This document shows positions 46,060-54,977 of a stretch of 64,000 nucleotides of DNA, one piece after another (position 1 is the first letter of the stretch; each line of letters opens with the position of its first letter). A program made the translations under genes and the position numbers. The DNA is from Labrys wisconsinensis (GTDB lineage Bacteria > Pseudomonadota > Alphaproteobacteria > Rhizobiales > Labraceae), in NCBI RefSeq assembly GCF_030814995.1, contig NZ_JAUSVX010000017.1, forward strand, positions 1 through 64,000, read 5' to 3'. The notes below the pieces were generated by a model that made no database searches, had not been told where the DNA came from, and worked only from the letters and a program-made list of their open reading frames with translations.

Positions 46060-46148
46060 GGCAGACGGTGGCCCAGAGCGGCGCAGAACCCTTCTCCGTC
46101 CGGGGGAGGGGTTCAAGCGTTTACTCATTTTGGCAAGGAAATCACGCG

Positions 46149-47324
46149 ATGGCCATCGAGGGACGGTCGGACGACAAGGCGGGGGGCCGCATCCGGCTCG
46201 GGATGGTGGGCGGGGGCGAGGGCGCCTTCATCGGGGCGGTGCACCGCATCGCCGCGCGGCTCGACGACAATTATGTGCTGGTGGCGGGCGCGCTGTCCTC
46301 GACGCCGGAGAAGGCATTGCGCTCGGGCGCGGCGCTGGGGCTCGATCCGGCGCGCACCTATCCCGACTTCGCGACCATGGCCACCCAGGAGCGGCGGCGT
46401 CGCCGCGACGGCATCGAGGCGGTGGCGATCGTCACGCCCAACCACATGCACGCCCCGGCCGCCGAAGCCTTCATCCGGGCCGGCATCCACATCATCTGCG
46501 ACAAGCCCCTGACCACGACGCTCAAGGATGCGCGGCGGCTGAAGCTGCTGGCCGAGCGCCGGGGCATCGTCTTCGCCGTCACCCACAATTACACCGGCTA
46601 TCCCCTGATGCGTGCGGCGCGCGAGATGGTGCAGGCCGGCGAGCTCGGCGAGATCCGGGTGGTGCAGGTGGAGTACCCGCAGGACTGGCTGACCACCAGG
46701 ATCGAGGACACGGCGCAGAAGCAGGCGGAATGGCGCACCGATCCCGCCCGGTCCGGCGCCGGCGGCTGCATCGGCGACATCGGCACCCACGCCTTCAACC
46801 TGGCGCAGTTCGTCACCGGCCTGACGGTCGCGGAATTGTCGGCCGAGCTCACCACCTTCGTGCCCGGCCGCCGGCTCGACGACAATGTGCAGATCAACTT
46901 CCGCTACGCGAACGGGGCGCGCGGCTCGCTCTGGGCGAGCCAGGTGGCGCCCGGCAACGAGAACGGCCTGATGCTGCGCATTTACGGCACCAAGGCCGGC
47001 ATCCAGTGGCGCCAGGACAATCCGAACCTGCTCTATTTTTCCCCGCTGGGCGAGCCGACACGGATCATCACCCGCGGCTCGGCTGCCGCCGGCGCCGCGG
47101 CGGCGCGGGTGACGCGGGTGCCGCCCGGCCATCCCGAAGGCTATCTGGAAGGCTTCGCCAGCATCTATACCGAGATCGCCGCGGCCATCCGGGCGGCGCG
47201 CGAGGGCAGGGCGCCGGACCCGGCCGTGACCTTTCCGGGCCTCGACGACGGCATCGCCGGCATGGCCTTCATCGAGGCGGCGGTCCGCTCCTCCGCGCGC
47301 AACGGCGCCTGGGTCAGGCTCTGA
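46149..47324 (+). CDS. Gfo/Idh/MocA-family NAD(P)-dependent oxidoreductase
   Basis: A 391-residue enzyme. The nucleotide-binding loop is LGMVGGGEGAFIGAVH, the catalytic Lys in IICDKPLTTTLKDAR, and GCIGDIGTHAFNLAQF supplies the downstream catalytic Asp/His motif. Members oxidise sugars or cyclitols at a secondary hydroxyl. AAGGAA precedes the ATG. Together with the isomerase upstream it should feed the kinase module downstream. Confidence 0.9.
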   Translation: MAIEGRSDDKAGGRIRLGMVGGGEGAFIGAVHRIAARLDDNYVLVAGALSSTPEKALRSGAALGLDPARTYPDFATMATQERRRRRDGIEAVAIVTPNHMHAPAAEAFIRAGIHIICDKPLTTTLKDARRLKLLAERRGIVFAVTHNYTGYPLMRAAREMVQAGELGEIRVVQVEYPQDWLTTRIEDTAQKQAEWRTDPARSGAGGCIGDIGTHAFNLAQFVTGLTVAELSAELTTFVPGRRLDDNVQINFRYANGARGSLWASQVAPGNENGLMLRIYGTKAGIQWRQDNPNLLYFSPLGEPTRIITRGSAAAGAAAARVTRVPPGHPEGYLEGFASIYTEIAAAIRAAREGRAPDPAVTFPGLDDGIAGMAFIEAAVRSSARNGAWVRL

Positions 47325-47472
47325 GCCGAGGGGCCGCGAGCCCGGCGAAGACCAGCCGCGCTCCCGCCGATCGGGGCGCGGCATCCCGCAGCGCGGTGAG
47401 ATCGCGCCTGCCGGCCTCCTTGATCGCAGCCGCCGCATCGCGCGCTTCCTCTACGCGATTTGCCGCTTGCAA

Positions 47473-47500
47473 TGTTTAGTGTTTCGTGTTGCACTAAACA
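47473..47500. promoter_or_regulatory. inverted repeat operator candidate before the ABC importer
   Basis: Perfect nine-base arms TGTTTAGTG and CACTAAACA are separated by ten bases, inside the 440-base gap between the dehydrogenase and the binding-protein gene. TTTAGT/ACTAAA half-sites resemble ROK- or LacI-type operators. No terminator-like T-run follows, so a regulator site is the likelier reading. The rest of this gap (47325-47766) holds no convincing gene. Confidence 0.5.
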
Positions 47501-47766
47501 AATCGAGGGATCTGCAAGGGGCGCGCAACAGCCCGGGCGATCCATCGGGGGAAATGCTGGTTTCGTGACAGTCCATCGTTGATCCGCGGCTCCGCCCGCC
47601 ACGCCCGGCCTCGTGCCGGCGCGTCGTTCGGCGCTGCCTCGACCCTGCCCGACGTCTTCGGGCGGGACCGGAGAATCGTGCCGACTGTCGCGCCAAGCCA
47701 TGCCGTGCCGATCCCGGCCTTGCCCGGGCGGTTGATCTGGTTGGTTCCACTGGGAGGAAAGCTGCG

Positions 47767-49098
47767 ATGCGATATACGGTGAAAGCGCTGTTTGCCGCCG
47801 CCGGCGCCCTGGCGCTGGGGCTCGGCCTCGGGGCGCCGGCCCGGGCCGAGGGCAAGACGATCACGCTGTGCTGGGCCGCCTGGGACCCGGCCAACGCCTT
47901 GGTCGAGCTCTCCAAGGACTTCACGGCCAAGACCAACATCGCCATGAAGTTCGAGTTCGTGCCATGGACGAACTATGCCGATCGTTTCCTCAACGAGCTG
48001 AATTCCCACGGCTCGCTCTGCGACGTGATCATCGGCGATTCCCAGTGGATCGGCGGCTCGGCGGAGAACGGGCACTACGTCAAGCTGAACGACTTCTTCG
48101 ACAAGAACGGCATCAAGATGGACGACTTCATGCCGGCCACGGTGCTGGGCTATTCGGAATGGCCCAAGAACACGCCCAACTACTGGGCGCTGCCGGCCAT
48201 GGGCGACGCGGAGGGCTGGACCTACCGCAAGGACTGGTTCGCGCGTCCCGAGCTCCAGGCCGAGTTCAAGAAGACCTATGGCCGCGACCTCGCCGTGCCC
48301 AAGACGCTCGACGAGCTCACCGACATCGCCAAGTTCTTCCAGGGCCGCGAGATCGACGGCAAGAAGGTCTATGGCGCGGCGATCTTCACCGAGCGCGGCT
48401 CGGAAGGCATCACCATGGGCGTGTCGAACTTCCTCTATCCCTACGGCTTCCAATACCAGGACCCGAACAAGCCTTACGCCATGGACGGCTTCGTCAACTC
48501 GCCGGACTCGGTGAAGGGGCTCGAAGCCTACAAGGCGCTCTATGATTGCTGCACGCCGCCCGGGCATTCCAACGCCTACATGCAGGAGGACCTGGACGCG
48601 TTCAAGTCGGGCCAGGTCGCGCTGCAGATGAACTGGTTCGCCTTCTTCCCCGGCCTCTACAAGGATCCGAATGTCGGCGGCGACAAGATCGGCTTCTTCG
48701 TCAATCCCGGACAGAAGACCAAGGGCTCCCAGCTCGGCGGGCAGGGGATCTCGGTCGTCTCCTATTCGAAGAACCAGGCGGAGGCGCTCGAATATATCAA
48801 GTGGTTCGCGACCGCCGACGTGCAGAAGAAATGGTGGGCGCTCGGCGGCTATTCCTGCGCCAAGTCGGTGCTGAACGACCCGGACTTCCCGAAGACGGCG
48901 CCGTTCGCCTCCGACTTCCTGGAGGCGATGGGGCAGGTGGTGGATTTCTGGGCCGAGCCGTCCTACGCCCAGCTTCTCCTCGCCGAGCAGAAGCGCGTCC
49001 ACGACTATGTCGTCGCCGGCAAGGGCACGGCCAAGGACGCCCTCGACGGCCTGGTGAAGGATTGGCAGGACGTGTTCAAGGAAGACGGCAAGATCTGA
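47767..49098 (+). CDS. carbohydrate ABC transporter periplasmic binding protein
   Basis: A 443-residue family-1 solute-binding protein with a Sec signal peptide (cleavage near GAPARA|EGK). It starts TITLCWAAWDPANALVELSK and has many Trp/Tyr residues typical of sugar or polyol ligands (WTNYADRF, YWALPAMGDAEGWTYRKDW). A GGAGGAAA ribosome site precedes the ATG. It defines the importer of the cluster. It is shorter than the glycerol-binding GlpV proteins (about 570 residues). Confidence 0.92.
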   Translation: MRYTVKALFAAAGALALGLGLGAPARAEGKTITLCWAAWDPANALVELSKDFTAKTNIAMKFEFVPWTNYADRFLNELNSHGSLCDVIIGDSQWIGGSAENGHYVKLNDFFDKNGIKMDDFMPATVLGYSEWPKNTPNYWALPAMGDAEGWTYRKDWFARPELQAEFKKTYGRDLAVPKTLDELTDIAKFFQGREIDGKKVYGAAIFTERGSEGITMGVSNFLYPYGFQYQDPNKPYAMDGFVNSPDSVKGLEAYKALYDCCTPPGHSNAYMQEDLDAFKSGQVALQMNWFAFFPGLYKDPNVGGDKIGFFVNPGQKTKGSQLGGQGISVVSYSKNQAEALEYIKWFATADVQKKWWALGGYSCAKSVLNDPDFPKTAPFASDFLEAMGQVVDFWAEPSYAQLLLAEQKRVHDYVVAGKGTAKDALDGLVKDWQDVFKEDGKI

Positions 49099-49185
49099 GA
49101 CCGGACGCATCCCAACCCCTCTCCCCGGCGGGGGGAGGGGCATCCTCGAGCCGGCAGTGGCCGATCACCCTCCAGGGCCCCTTCG

Positions 49186-50139
49186 ATGAACGATCTTGCC
49201 AAGGCCTCGGAACTCGCCGCTCGCGCGACGCCCCCCGGTGTGGCGCGGCGCGTCCGCGGCCTCTCCGACCGGGCCATCGCCTGGGTGTTCATCGCCCCGA
49301 CCATCGCGCTCTTGCTGGCGATCAACATCTTCCCGTTGATCTGGACGGTGTACCTGTCTTTCACCAATTACCGCGCCAACCGGCCGAATGCGGAGGTCAA
49401 GTCGGTCGGGCTCGACTGGTACAGCAAGATCCTGACCGATCCGGACGTCTGGGCGGCGATGCAGGTGACGGCGCATTTCGTCATCGCGACCATCGTGATC
49501 CAGACGGTGCTCGGCTTCGGCCTCGCCTTCCTGATCGACAAGAAGTTCCGCGGCCACGGCGTGTGGACCACCATCATCCTGCTGCCGATGATGCTGTCGC
49601 CGGCCGTGGTCGGCAATTTCTGGACCTTCCTCTACCAGCCGCAGATCGGCCTGTTCAACTACGCCGTGTCCTTCCTCACCGGCGTGCCGCCGTCCTCCTT
49701 CCAGATGCTCGGCGACGTGACGCTCAGCCCCTGGGCGATCGTCATCGTCGACTGCTGGATGTGGACGCCCTACGTCATGCTGATCTGCCTGGCGGGCCTG
49801 CGCTCCATCCCCGACTATATCTACGAGGCGGCCGAGGTCGACCGCGCCTCGACATGGCGGCAGTTCTGGTCGATCACCCTGCCGATGGCGCTGCCCTTCA
49901 TCATGCTGGCGGTGCTGTTCCGCGGCATCGAGAACTTCAAGATGTTCGACATGGTCAACCTCTTGACCGGCGGAGGACCGGGCTCGACCACCGAGGTCGC
50001 CTCGATCACGCTGAAGCGCGAGGCCTTCGAGAAATGGCGCACCGGCTATTCCTCCGCCTTCGCCATCATCCTGTTCGTGACCGTGTTCGGGCTCGCGAAC
50101 ATCTATGTGAAGGCGCTCAACCGGGTGAAGCAGAGATGA
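49186..50139 (+). CDS. carbohydrate ABC transporter permease 1
   Basis: A 317-residue permease with six transmembrane helices and the EAA loop IYEAAEVDRASTWRQFWSITLP. It is of the MalF/UgpA type and should pair with the second permease downstream. It starts 87 bases after the binding-protein gene, in a gap that contains a small GC hairpin (near 49115-49142). Confidence 0.92.
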   Translation: MNDLAKASELAARATPPGVARRVRGLSDRAIAWVFIAPTIALLLAINIFPLIWTVYLSFTNYRANRPNAEVKSVGLDWYSKILTDPDVWAAMQVTAHFVIATIVIQTVLGFGLAFLIDKKFRGHGVWTTIILLPMMLSPAVVGNFWTFLYQPQIGLFNYAVSFLTGVPPSSFQMLGDVTLSPWAIVIVDCWMWTPYVMLICLAGLRSIPDYIYEAAEVDRASTWRQFWSITLPMALPFIMLAVLFRGIENFKMFDMVNLLTGGGPGSTTEVASITLKREAFEKWRTGYSSAFAIILFVTVFGLANIYVKALNRVKQR

Positions 50140-50212
50140 GGGAGGGGGCGATGCTGAACATCTCCGAGTGCGACGCCAGCCTTTTCGCCCTCACACGCGA
50201 CGCGGGCCATTT

Positions 50213-50355
50213 CCCCTCCCCCGTGCGGGGAGGGGTAAGGGGTGGGGGTCGTGCAGAACGATCTGCACCGCTCGCCGGAAGGCGCCTCTTGTCGCATCTC
50301 CTGCCTCTTCCTGATGAACCCCCACCCCTTACCCCTCCCCGCACGGGGGAGGGGA
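50213..50355. repeat. long inverted repeat (RPE/REP-like) inside the ABC operon
   Basis: Two arms of about 35 bases, at 50213-50249 and 50319-50355, are near-perfect reverse complements (CCCCTCC...GTGCGGGGAGGGG against CCCCTCCCCGCACGGGGGAGGGG). They enclose about 70 bases. Such palindromes are widespread in alphaproteobacterial intergenic DNA. It sits in the 253-base gap between the two permease genes and could form a strong RNA hairpin that stabilises or attenuates the mRNA. Confidence 0.7.
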
Positions 50356-50392
50356 GTGGCACACGTCGCGCCTCTTCGGCGGAGATCCTCGC

Positions 50393-51340
50393 ATGACCAC
50401 CGCCGCCCATTCCGTCGTCGAGCCCTCGCGCGCCACCAAGAGCATCGCCGGCGCGCTGGTGATCCTCTATGCCCTGATCACCATGATCCCGCTGGTGTGG
50501 ATCGGCCTCACCTCGATCAAATCGCCGACCGATTCGATTTCCTATCCGCCCAAGGTGATGTTCACGCCGTCGCTGGAGGGCTACTGCAACCTCTTCACCA
50601 CGCGCTCGCGGCAGACGCCGGACTATATCCAGAGCCTGGGGCCGGCCACGGGCCTCTGCGACGAGATCGCCCGCGACCGCAACATGGTGATCGTCGGGCC
50701 CTCGAACTACGTGCCGCGCTTCGTCAACTCGCTGATCATCGCCTTCGGCTCGACCTTCCTGGCCGTGCTGCTCGGCACGCTGGCCGCCTACGGCTTCTCG
50801 CGCTTCAAGGTGCCGCTGAAGGACGACCTGCTCTTCTTCATCCTCTCCACCCGGATGATGCCGCCGATCGCGGTGGCGATCCCGATCTTCCTGATGTTCC
50901 GCGAGCTCGGGCTGTCCGACACCCGGCTCGGCATGATCCTGCTCTACACCTCCGTCAACGTGTCGCTGGCCGTCTGGCTGCTGAAGGGCTTCATCGACGA
51001 GATCCCGCGCGAGTATGAGGAGGCGGCGATGATCGACGGCTATACCCGCTTCCAGGCCTTCATCAAGGTGGTGCTGCCTCAGGCGGCGACCGGCATCGCG
51101 GCGACCGCGATCTTCTGCCTGATCTTCGCCTGGAACGAATATGCCTTCGCCGTGCTGCTCACCTCGGGCGAGGCGCAGACCGCGCCGCCCTTCATCCCGA
51201 TCATCATCGGCGAGGGCGGGCTCGACTGGCCAGCGGTGGCGGCGGGCACGACCCTGTTCCTCATCCCGATCGTGGTGTTCACCGTGCTCCTGCGCAAGCA
51301 TCTGCTACGCGGGATCACCTTCGGAGCGGTGCGCAAATGA
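50393..51340 (+). CDS. carbohydrate ABC transporter permease 2
   Basis: A 315-residue MalG/UgpE-type permease with six helices, a long periplasmic insertion after helix 1 (about residues 60-100) and the EAA loop EYEEAAMIDGYTRFQAFIKVVLP split around residues 205-225. The stop overlaps the small membrane protein gene by ATGA. Confidence 0.92.
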   Translation: MTTAAHSVVEPSRATKSIAGALVILYALITMIPLVWIGLTSIKSPTDSISYPPKVMFTPSLEGYCNLFTTRSRQTPDYIQSLGPATGLCDEIARDRNMVIVGPSNYVPRFVNSLIIAFGSTFLAVLLGTLAAYGFSRFKVPLKDDLLFFILSTRMMPPIAVAIPIFLMFRELGLSDTRLGMILLYTSVNVSLAVWLLKGFIDEIPREYEEAAMIDGYTRFQAFIKVVLPQAATGIAATAIFCLIFAWNEYAFAVLLTSGEAQTAPPFIPIIIGEGGLDWPAVAAGTTLFLIPIVVFTVLLRKHLLRGITFGAVRK

Positions 51341-51507
51341 CGAAGCTCCTGCGTCGCGGGCCGCTCGAGGCGGTGGCCACCGGCATCATCGCGCTCGGCA
51401 TCATCATGCTGATGCAGCCGGTGTCGCTCACGCTCTATTCCTACTCCTTCGTCACCACGCTCGCCGGCACGGTGATGTTCATCATCGTGTCGAAATTCCC
51501 GGAGTGA
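51337..51507 (+). CDS. 56-residue membrane peptide in the ABC operon
   Basis: A small gene below usual ORF cut-offs: the ATG overlaps the permease stop and the TGA lies four bases before the first ATPase gene. The product has a basic N-terminus (MTKLLRRGPLEAVATG) and two hydrophobic helices (about residues 12-30 and 33-52), ending SKFPE. Glycerol-type ABC operons carry a comparable small membrane protein. It may be an accessory subunit of the transporter. Confidence 0.75.
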   Translation: MTKLLRRGPLEAVATGIIALGIIMLMQPVSLTLYSYSFVTTLAGTVMFIIVSKFPE

Positions 51508-51511
51508 GACG

Positions 51512-52609
51512 ATGGCGCAGATCCGGGTCGAAAACCTCGAAAAATCCTTCGGCGCCTTCCAGGCGGTGAAGGCGTCGAGCTTCACCGTCGAGGACGGCGA
51601 GTTCTTCTGCCTGCTCGGCCCCTCGGGCTGCGGCAAGACCACGACGCTGAGGATGATCGCCGGGCTGGAGCTGCCGACCTCCGGCGCGATCTTCCTCGGC
51701 GGCGACGAGGTGGCGCAGAAACGCGCCTCCGAGCGCGACATCGCCTTCGTCTTCCAGCTGTTCGCGCTCTATCCCCACATGAACGTGCGCAAGAACATTG
51801 GCTTCTCCTTGCTGTGCGAGGGGGTGGCCGCGGCCGAGATCCGCACGCGGGTGGAGGAGGCGGCGCGGATCCTGCGGATCGGCCATCTCCTGGACAAGCC
51901 GGTGTCGGGGCTGTCCAGCGGCGACCGCCAGCGCGTCGCCCTCGGCCGGGCGATCGTGCGCAAGCCCAAATGCTTCCTGATGGACGAGCCGCTGGGCGCG
52001 CTCGACACCGAGCTGCGCGAGGCCATGATCCACGAGCTGCGCGGCCTGCACGACCGGCTCGGCGCCACCACGGTCTACGTCACCCACGACCAGCTCGAGG
52101 CCATGGCCATGGCCGACAAGATCGCCGTCATGAACGCCGGCGTGGTCGAGCAGGTGGCGAGCCCCAAGGTGATCTACGACCGGCCGGCCTCGCTCTTCGT
52201 CGCCGATTTCATCGGCTCGCCGCCGATGAACTTCCTGCCGTTCCGCGGCGCGCTGGCGCCGGGCGCGAGCGAGATCCGGCTGGGGCAGGGGCGGGTGGCC
52301 ATGCCGGCGGCGCGCGAGGCGGTGGCCGAGAGCGACCTCGTGCTCGGGGTCCGGCCCGAGCATGTCCGTTTCTCCGAGGCCGGCGCGGTGCGTGGCGCGG
52401 TCTACGGCGCCGAATATCTCGGCACGACCCAGATCGTCACGGTGACCACCGACTACGGCATGCTGCGCGCCCGGGCGCCCTCGGCGGCCGCCTTCGCCAC
52501 GGGCGAGGCCGTCGGCCTCGACTTCCGGCCGGAGAAGCTCTCCGTGTTCGACAAGGCCTCGGGGCGGGCGATCCGCACCGCCCTGCACGAGGGAGCGGGA
52601 CATGGCTGA
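51512..52609 (+). CDS. ABC transporter ATPase 1, degenerate signature motif
   Basis: A 365-residue MalK-like ATPase: Walker A GPSGCGKTTTLR, Walker B CFLMDEPLGALD, H-loop YVTHDQLEAM, and a C-terminal TOBE region. The signature reads LSSGDRQRV instead of LSGGQ, so one of the two ATP sites is probably impaired. A second, canonical ATPase follows, suggesting an asymmetric heterodimer as in GlpS/GlpT-type importers. Its end overlaps the next gene by eight bases. Confidence 0.92.
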   Translation: MAQIRVENLEKSFGAFQAVKASSFTVEDGEFFCLLGPSGCGKTTTLRMIAGLELPTSGAIFLGGDEVAQKRASERDIAFVFQLFALYPHMNVRKNIGFSLLCEGVAAAEIRTRVEEAARILRIGHLLDKPVSGLSSGDRQRVALGRAIVRKPKCFLMDEPLGALDTELREAMIHELRGLHDRLGATTVYVTHDQLEAMAMADKIAVMNAGVVEQVASPKVIYDRPASLFVADFIGSPPMNFLPFRGALAPGASEIRLGQGRVAMPAAREAVAESDLVLGVRPEHVRFSEAGAVRGAVYGAEYLGTTQIVTVTTDYGMLRARAPSAAAFATGEAVGLDFRPEKLSVFDKASGRAIRTALHEGAGHG

Positions 52610-53615
52610 GATCCGCCTCAACGCCGTCGCCAAGGCGTTCCGCGAGACCCGCGCCGTCGAGGCGCTGACGCTCACCGTCGGCGACGGCGAGTTCGTGGTG
52701 CTGCTCGGGCCGACGGGCGCGGGCAAGACCACGACGCTGCGCCTCGTCGCCGGGCTCGAGGCGCCGGATGCCGGCAGCGTCTTCATCGGCGGCCGCGACG
52801 TCACGGCCGAGCCGCCGGCGGTGCGCGACGTCGCCTTCGTGTTCCAGCAATATTCGCTCTATCCGCATCTCAGCGTGTACGACAATCTCGCCTTTCCCCT
52901 GCGCTCGCCGACGCGGCGCACGCCGGAGGCCGAGATCCGCGCCAAGGTCGACAGCATCGCCCGGCTGCTGCACATCGAGGGCAAGCTCGCCAACCGGGCC
53001 ACCGAGCTCTCGGGCGGCCAGATGCAGCGCGTCGCCATCGGCCGGGCGCTGGTGCGCTCGCCCGCCGTCTATCTCATGGACGAGCCTTTGTCCTCGCTCG
53101 ACGCCAAGCTCAGGGCCGAGCTGCGGCTGGAGCTGAAGCATATCCAGCAGGATCTCGGCGCCACCATGCTCTATGTCACCCACGACCAGACCGAGGCGAT
53201 GACCATGGCGAGCCGCATCGGCGTCATCGACCGCGGCCGCCTGGTGCAGGTCGGCTCGCCGCGCGAGATCTACGAGAACCCGGTCAACACCTATGTGGCG
53301 ACGCGGCTCGGCCAGCCCGGCATCAACCTGGTGCCGGCCGGCGTGTTCCGCGACAGCGGCCTGCCGTCGGCGACGCAGACCGTCGGCGTGCGCACCGAGC
53401 ATCTCGCCATCGCCAAGGGGGGCCCGGGCCTGGCCGCCACGGTGACGCGCATCGAGCATCTCGGCGACCAGAGCCACCTGCATCTCGACCTCACCGGCCG
53501 GACTATCGTCACCCTCGCCGATCCCGACTCCGCCTTCGCGGCCGGAGACCGGGTCGGCGTCAGCCTGAAGGGCGCGCTGCTCTTCGACGCGAATGGGGAG
53601 CGCGTGGCGGCATGA
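52602..53615 (+). CDS. ABC transporter ATPase 2, canonical
   Basis: A 337-residue ATPase with Walker A GPTGAGKTTTLR, signature LSGGQMQRVAIGRA, Walker B VYLMDEPLSSLD and H-loop YVTHDQTEAM. The C-terminal TOBE domain is shorter than in MalK. It overlaps the first ATPase gene and the dhaL gene (ATGA), tying transport and kinase genes into one transcript. Confidence 0.92.
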   Translation: MAEIRLNAVAKAFRETRAVEALTLTVGDGEFVVLLGPTGAGKTTTLRLVAGLEAPDAGSVFIGGRDVTAEPPAVRDVAFVFQQYSLYPHLSVYDNLAFPLRSPTRRTPEAEIRAKVDSIARLLHIEGKLANRATELSGGQMQRVAIGRALVRSPAVYLMDEPLSSLDAKLRAELRLELKHIQQDLGATMLYVTHDQTEAMTMASRIGVIDRGRLVQVGSPREIYENPVNTYVATRLGQPGINLVPAGVFRDSGLPSATQTVGVRTEHLAIAKGGPGLAATVTRIEHLGDQSHLHLDLTGRTIVTLADPDSAFAAGDRVGVSLKGALLFDANGERVAA

Positions 53616-54220
53616 CCATGGACCAGGCGGGCCGGGAGCAGCTGGTGCGGGCGCTGGCGGCGGCGGTGATCGACCATGCCGAGGAGCTGACGCGCCTCGA
53701 CCAGGCGATCGGCGACGGCGACCATGGCCTCAACATGAAGCGCGGCTTCGAGGCGGTGCTGGCGGATCTGCCGGCGACCGCGGCAAAGCCGCTGCCGGAC
53801 ATGATGAAGGCGATCGGCATGACCATGGTGATGAAGGTGGGCGGCGCCTCCGGCCCGCTGGTCGGCACCTTCTTCCTGGAGCTGGGCAAGGCCCTGCCGG
53901 GCGAGCCGGCCCGTGCGGATCTGGTGGCGGCGACCGCCAAGGCCATTGCCGGCGTCCGGGCGCGCGGCAAGTCCGAGACGGGGCAGAAGACCATGCTCGA
54001 CGTGCTGGTGCCGGTGCAGGCGGCCTTCGCCGCAGGCGGCGACGGCGCGGCGCTCAAGGCCGAGGCGGCCAGGGCGGCCGAGGCGACGGTGCCGATGCTG
54101 GCGACGCGCGGGCGGGCCTCCTTCCTCGGCGAGCGCTCGATCGGGCACATGGATCCCGGTGCCCGCTCGTCGCAGCTGATGATCGCCGCGGCGGCGGATG
54201 CCCTGGGCGGCGAGGTATAG
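53612..54220 (+). CDS. dhaL: dihydroxyacetone kinase ADP-binding subunit DhaL
   Basis: A 202-residue DhaL/Dak2 subunit. The nucleotide/Mg motif is LDQAIGDGDHGLNMKRGF; GKSETGQKTMLDVLVP and RASFLGERSIGHMDPG are also characteristic. DhaL keeps bound ADP that is rephosphorylated by DhaM, then hands the phosphate to the substrate on DhaK. ATGA overlap with the second ATPase gene. Confidence 0.92.
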   Translation: MTMDQAGREQLVRALAAAVIDHAEELTRLDQAIGDGDHGLNMKRGFEAVLADLPATAAKPLPDMMKAIGMTMVMKVGGASGPLVGTFFLELGKALPGEPARADLVAATAKAIAGVRARGKSETGQKTMLDVLVPVQAAFAAGGDGAALKAEAARAAEATVPMLATRGRASFLGERSIGHMDPGARSSQLMIAAAADALGGEV

Positions 54221-54249
54221 GCTTGGTTGGTTCGGGAAGGCACGGTCTC

Positions 54250-54633
54250 ATGAATGTCGGCATCGTCATCGTCTCCCATTCCGTGAAGGTCGCCGAGGGC
54301 GCCGCCGACATGGTGCGCCAGATGGTCGGCGAAGCGGTGCCGCTCGCCTGGACGGGTGGCGATCCGGCCGGGGGGCTCGGCACCGACGTCGCCAAGATCC
54401 TGGCGGCGATCGAGGCGGCCTGGTCGCCGGCCGGCGTTGCCGTGCTGGTCGACCTCGGCGGCGCCGAGACCAATTCGGAAATGGCGATCGAGATGCTCGA
54501 CGAGGACAGGCGCGAGCACGTGGTGGTGTGCAACGCCCCGATCGTCGAGGGGGCCGTCATTGCCGCGACGGAGGCGTCCGGCGGCTCCTCGCTCGATGCG
54601 GTCAAGCGCACGGCGGAAGACCTCTATGCGTAG
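54250..54633 (+). CDS. dhaM: PTS-dependent dihydroxyacetone kinase phosphotransferase subunit DhaM (EIIA domain only)
   Basis: A 127-residue EIIA-mannose-type fold. The phospho-acceptor His10 is in GIVIVSHSVKVAEG, with GGDPAGGLGTDVAKI and VDLGGAETNSEMA following. Unlike the E. coli DhaM, no HPr or EI domains are fused; both are separate genes immediately downstream. It transfers phosphate from HPr to ADP on DhaL. Confidence 0.92.
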   Translation: MNVGIVIVSHSVKVAEGAADMVRQMVGEAVPLAWTGGDPAGGLGTDVAKILAAIEAAWSPAGVAVLVDLGGAETNSEMAIEMLDEDRREHVVVCNAPIVEGAVIAATEASGGSSLDAVKRTAEDLYA

Positions 54634-54643
54634 GGATGACACC

Positions 54644-54931
54644 ATGAGCTCGCAGATTGCCCTGACCGGTTCCGCCGTCCTGGAAAACGCGGTCGGCCTG
54701 CATGCGCGGCCCTCGGTGAAGCTGACGCAGCTCGCCAAGCGCTACGCCGCGTCGATCGAGTTCGCGCTCGGGCCCGACGGCCCCTGGACGGATGCCAAGA
54801 GCCCGGTGAAGGTGATGCGGGTCAAGGCGTCGAAGGGGACGACGCTCTATTTCCGAGCCGCCGGCGAGGATGCGGAAGCGGCGCTCGACGCCGTGCTGAC
54901 GCTGGTGCGCGACAAGTTCGGGGAAGAGTGA
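54644..54931 (+). CDS. HPr-family phosphocarrier protein
   Basis: A 95-residue HPr with the active-site His20 in ENAVGLHARPSVKLTQLA. The regulatory Ser region is replaced by WTDAKSPVKVMRVKA, so the HPr-kinase Ser46 site is not obvious. It starts ten bases after dhaM and should shuttle phosphate from Enzyme I to DhaM, dedicated to this kinase. Confidence 0.92.
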   Translation: MSSQIALTGSAVLENAVGLHARPSVKLTQLAKRYAASIEFALGPDGPWTDAKSPVKVMRVKASKGTTLYFRAAGEDAEAALDAVLTLVRDKFGEE

Positions 54932-54977
54932 TGGCGGCCCGGCCAAACGGCATACGGCACCGCCCCGGAGGGCGACC

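Noticed and set aside
47314-47473. Possible 52-codon minus-strand gene starting TTG near 47473
   Set aside because: Coding-like but has no ribosome site, overlaps the dehydrogenase 3' end and has a stop directly before the TTG; too weak to call.
50149-50396. Open frame through the gap between the two permeases
   Set aside because: Its translation is that of the palindromic repeat (PSPVRGGVRGGG type), a known artefact of RPE elements.
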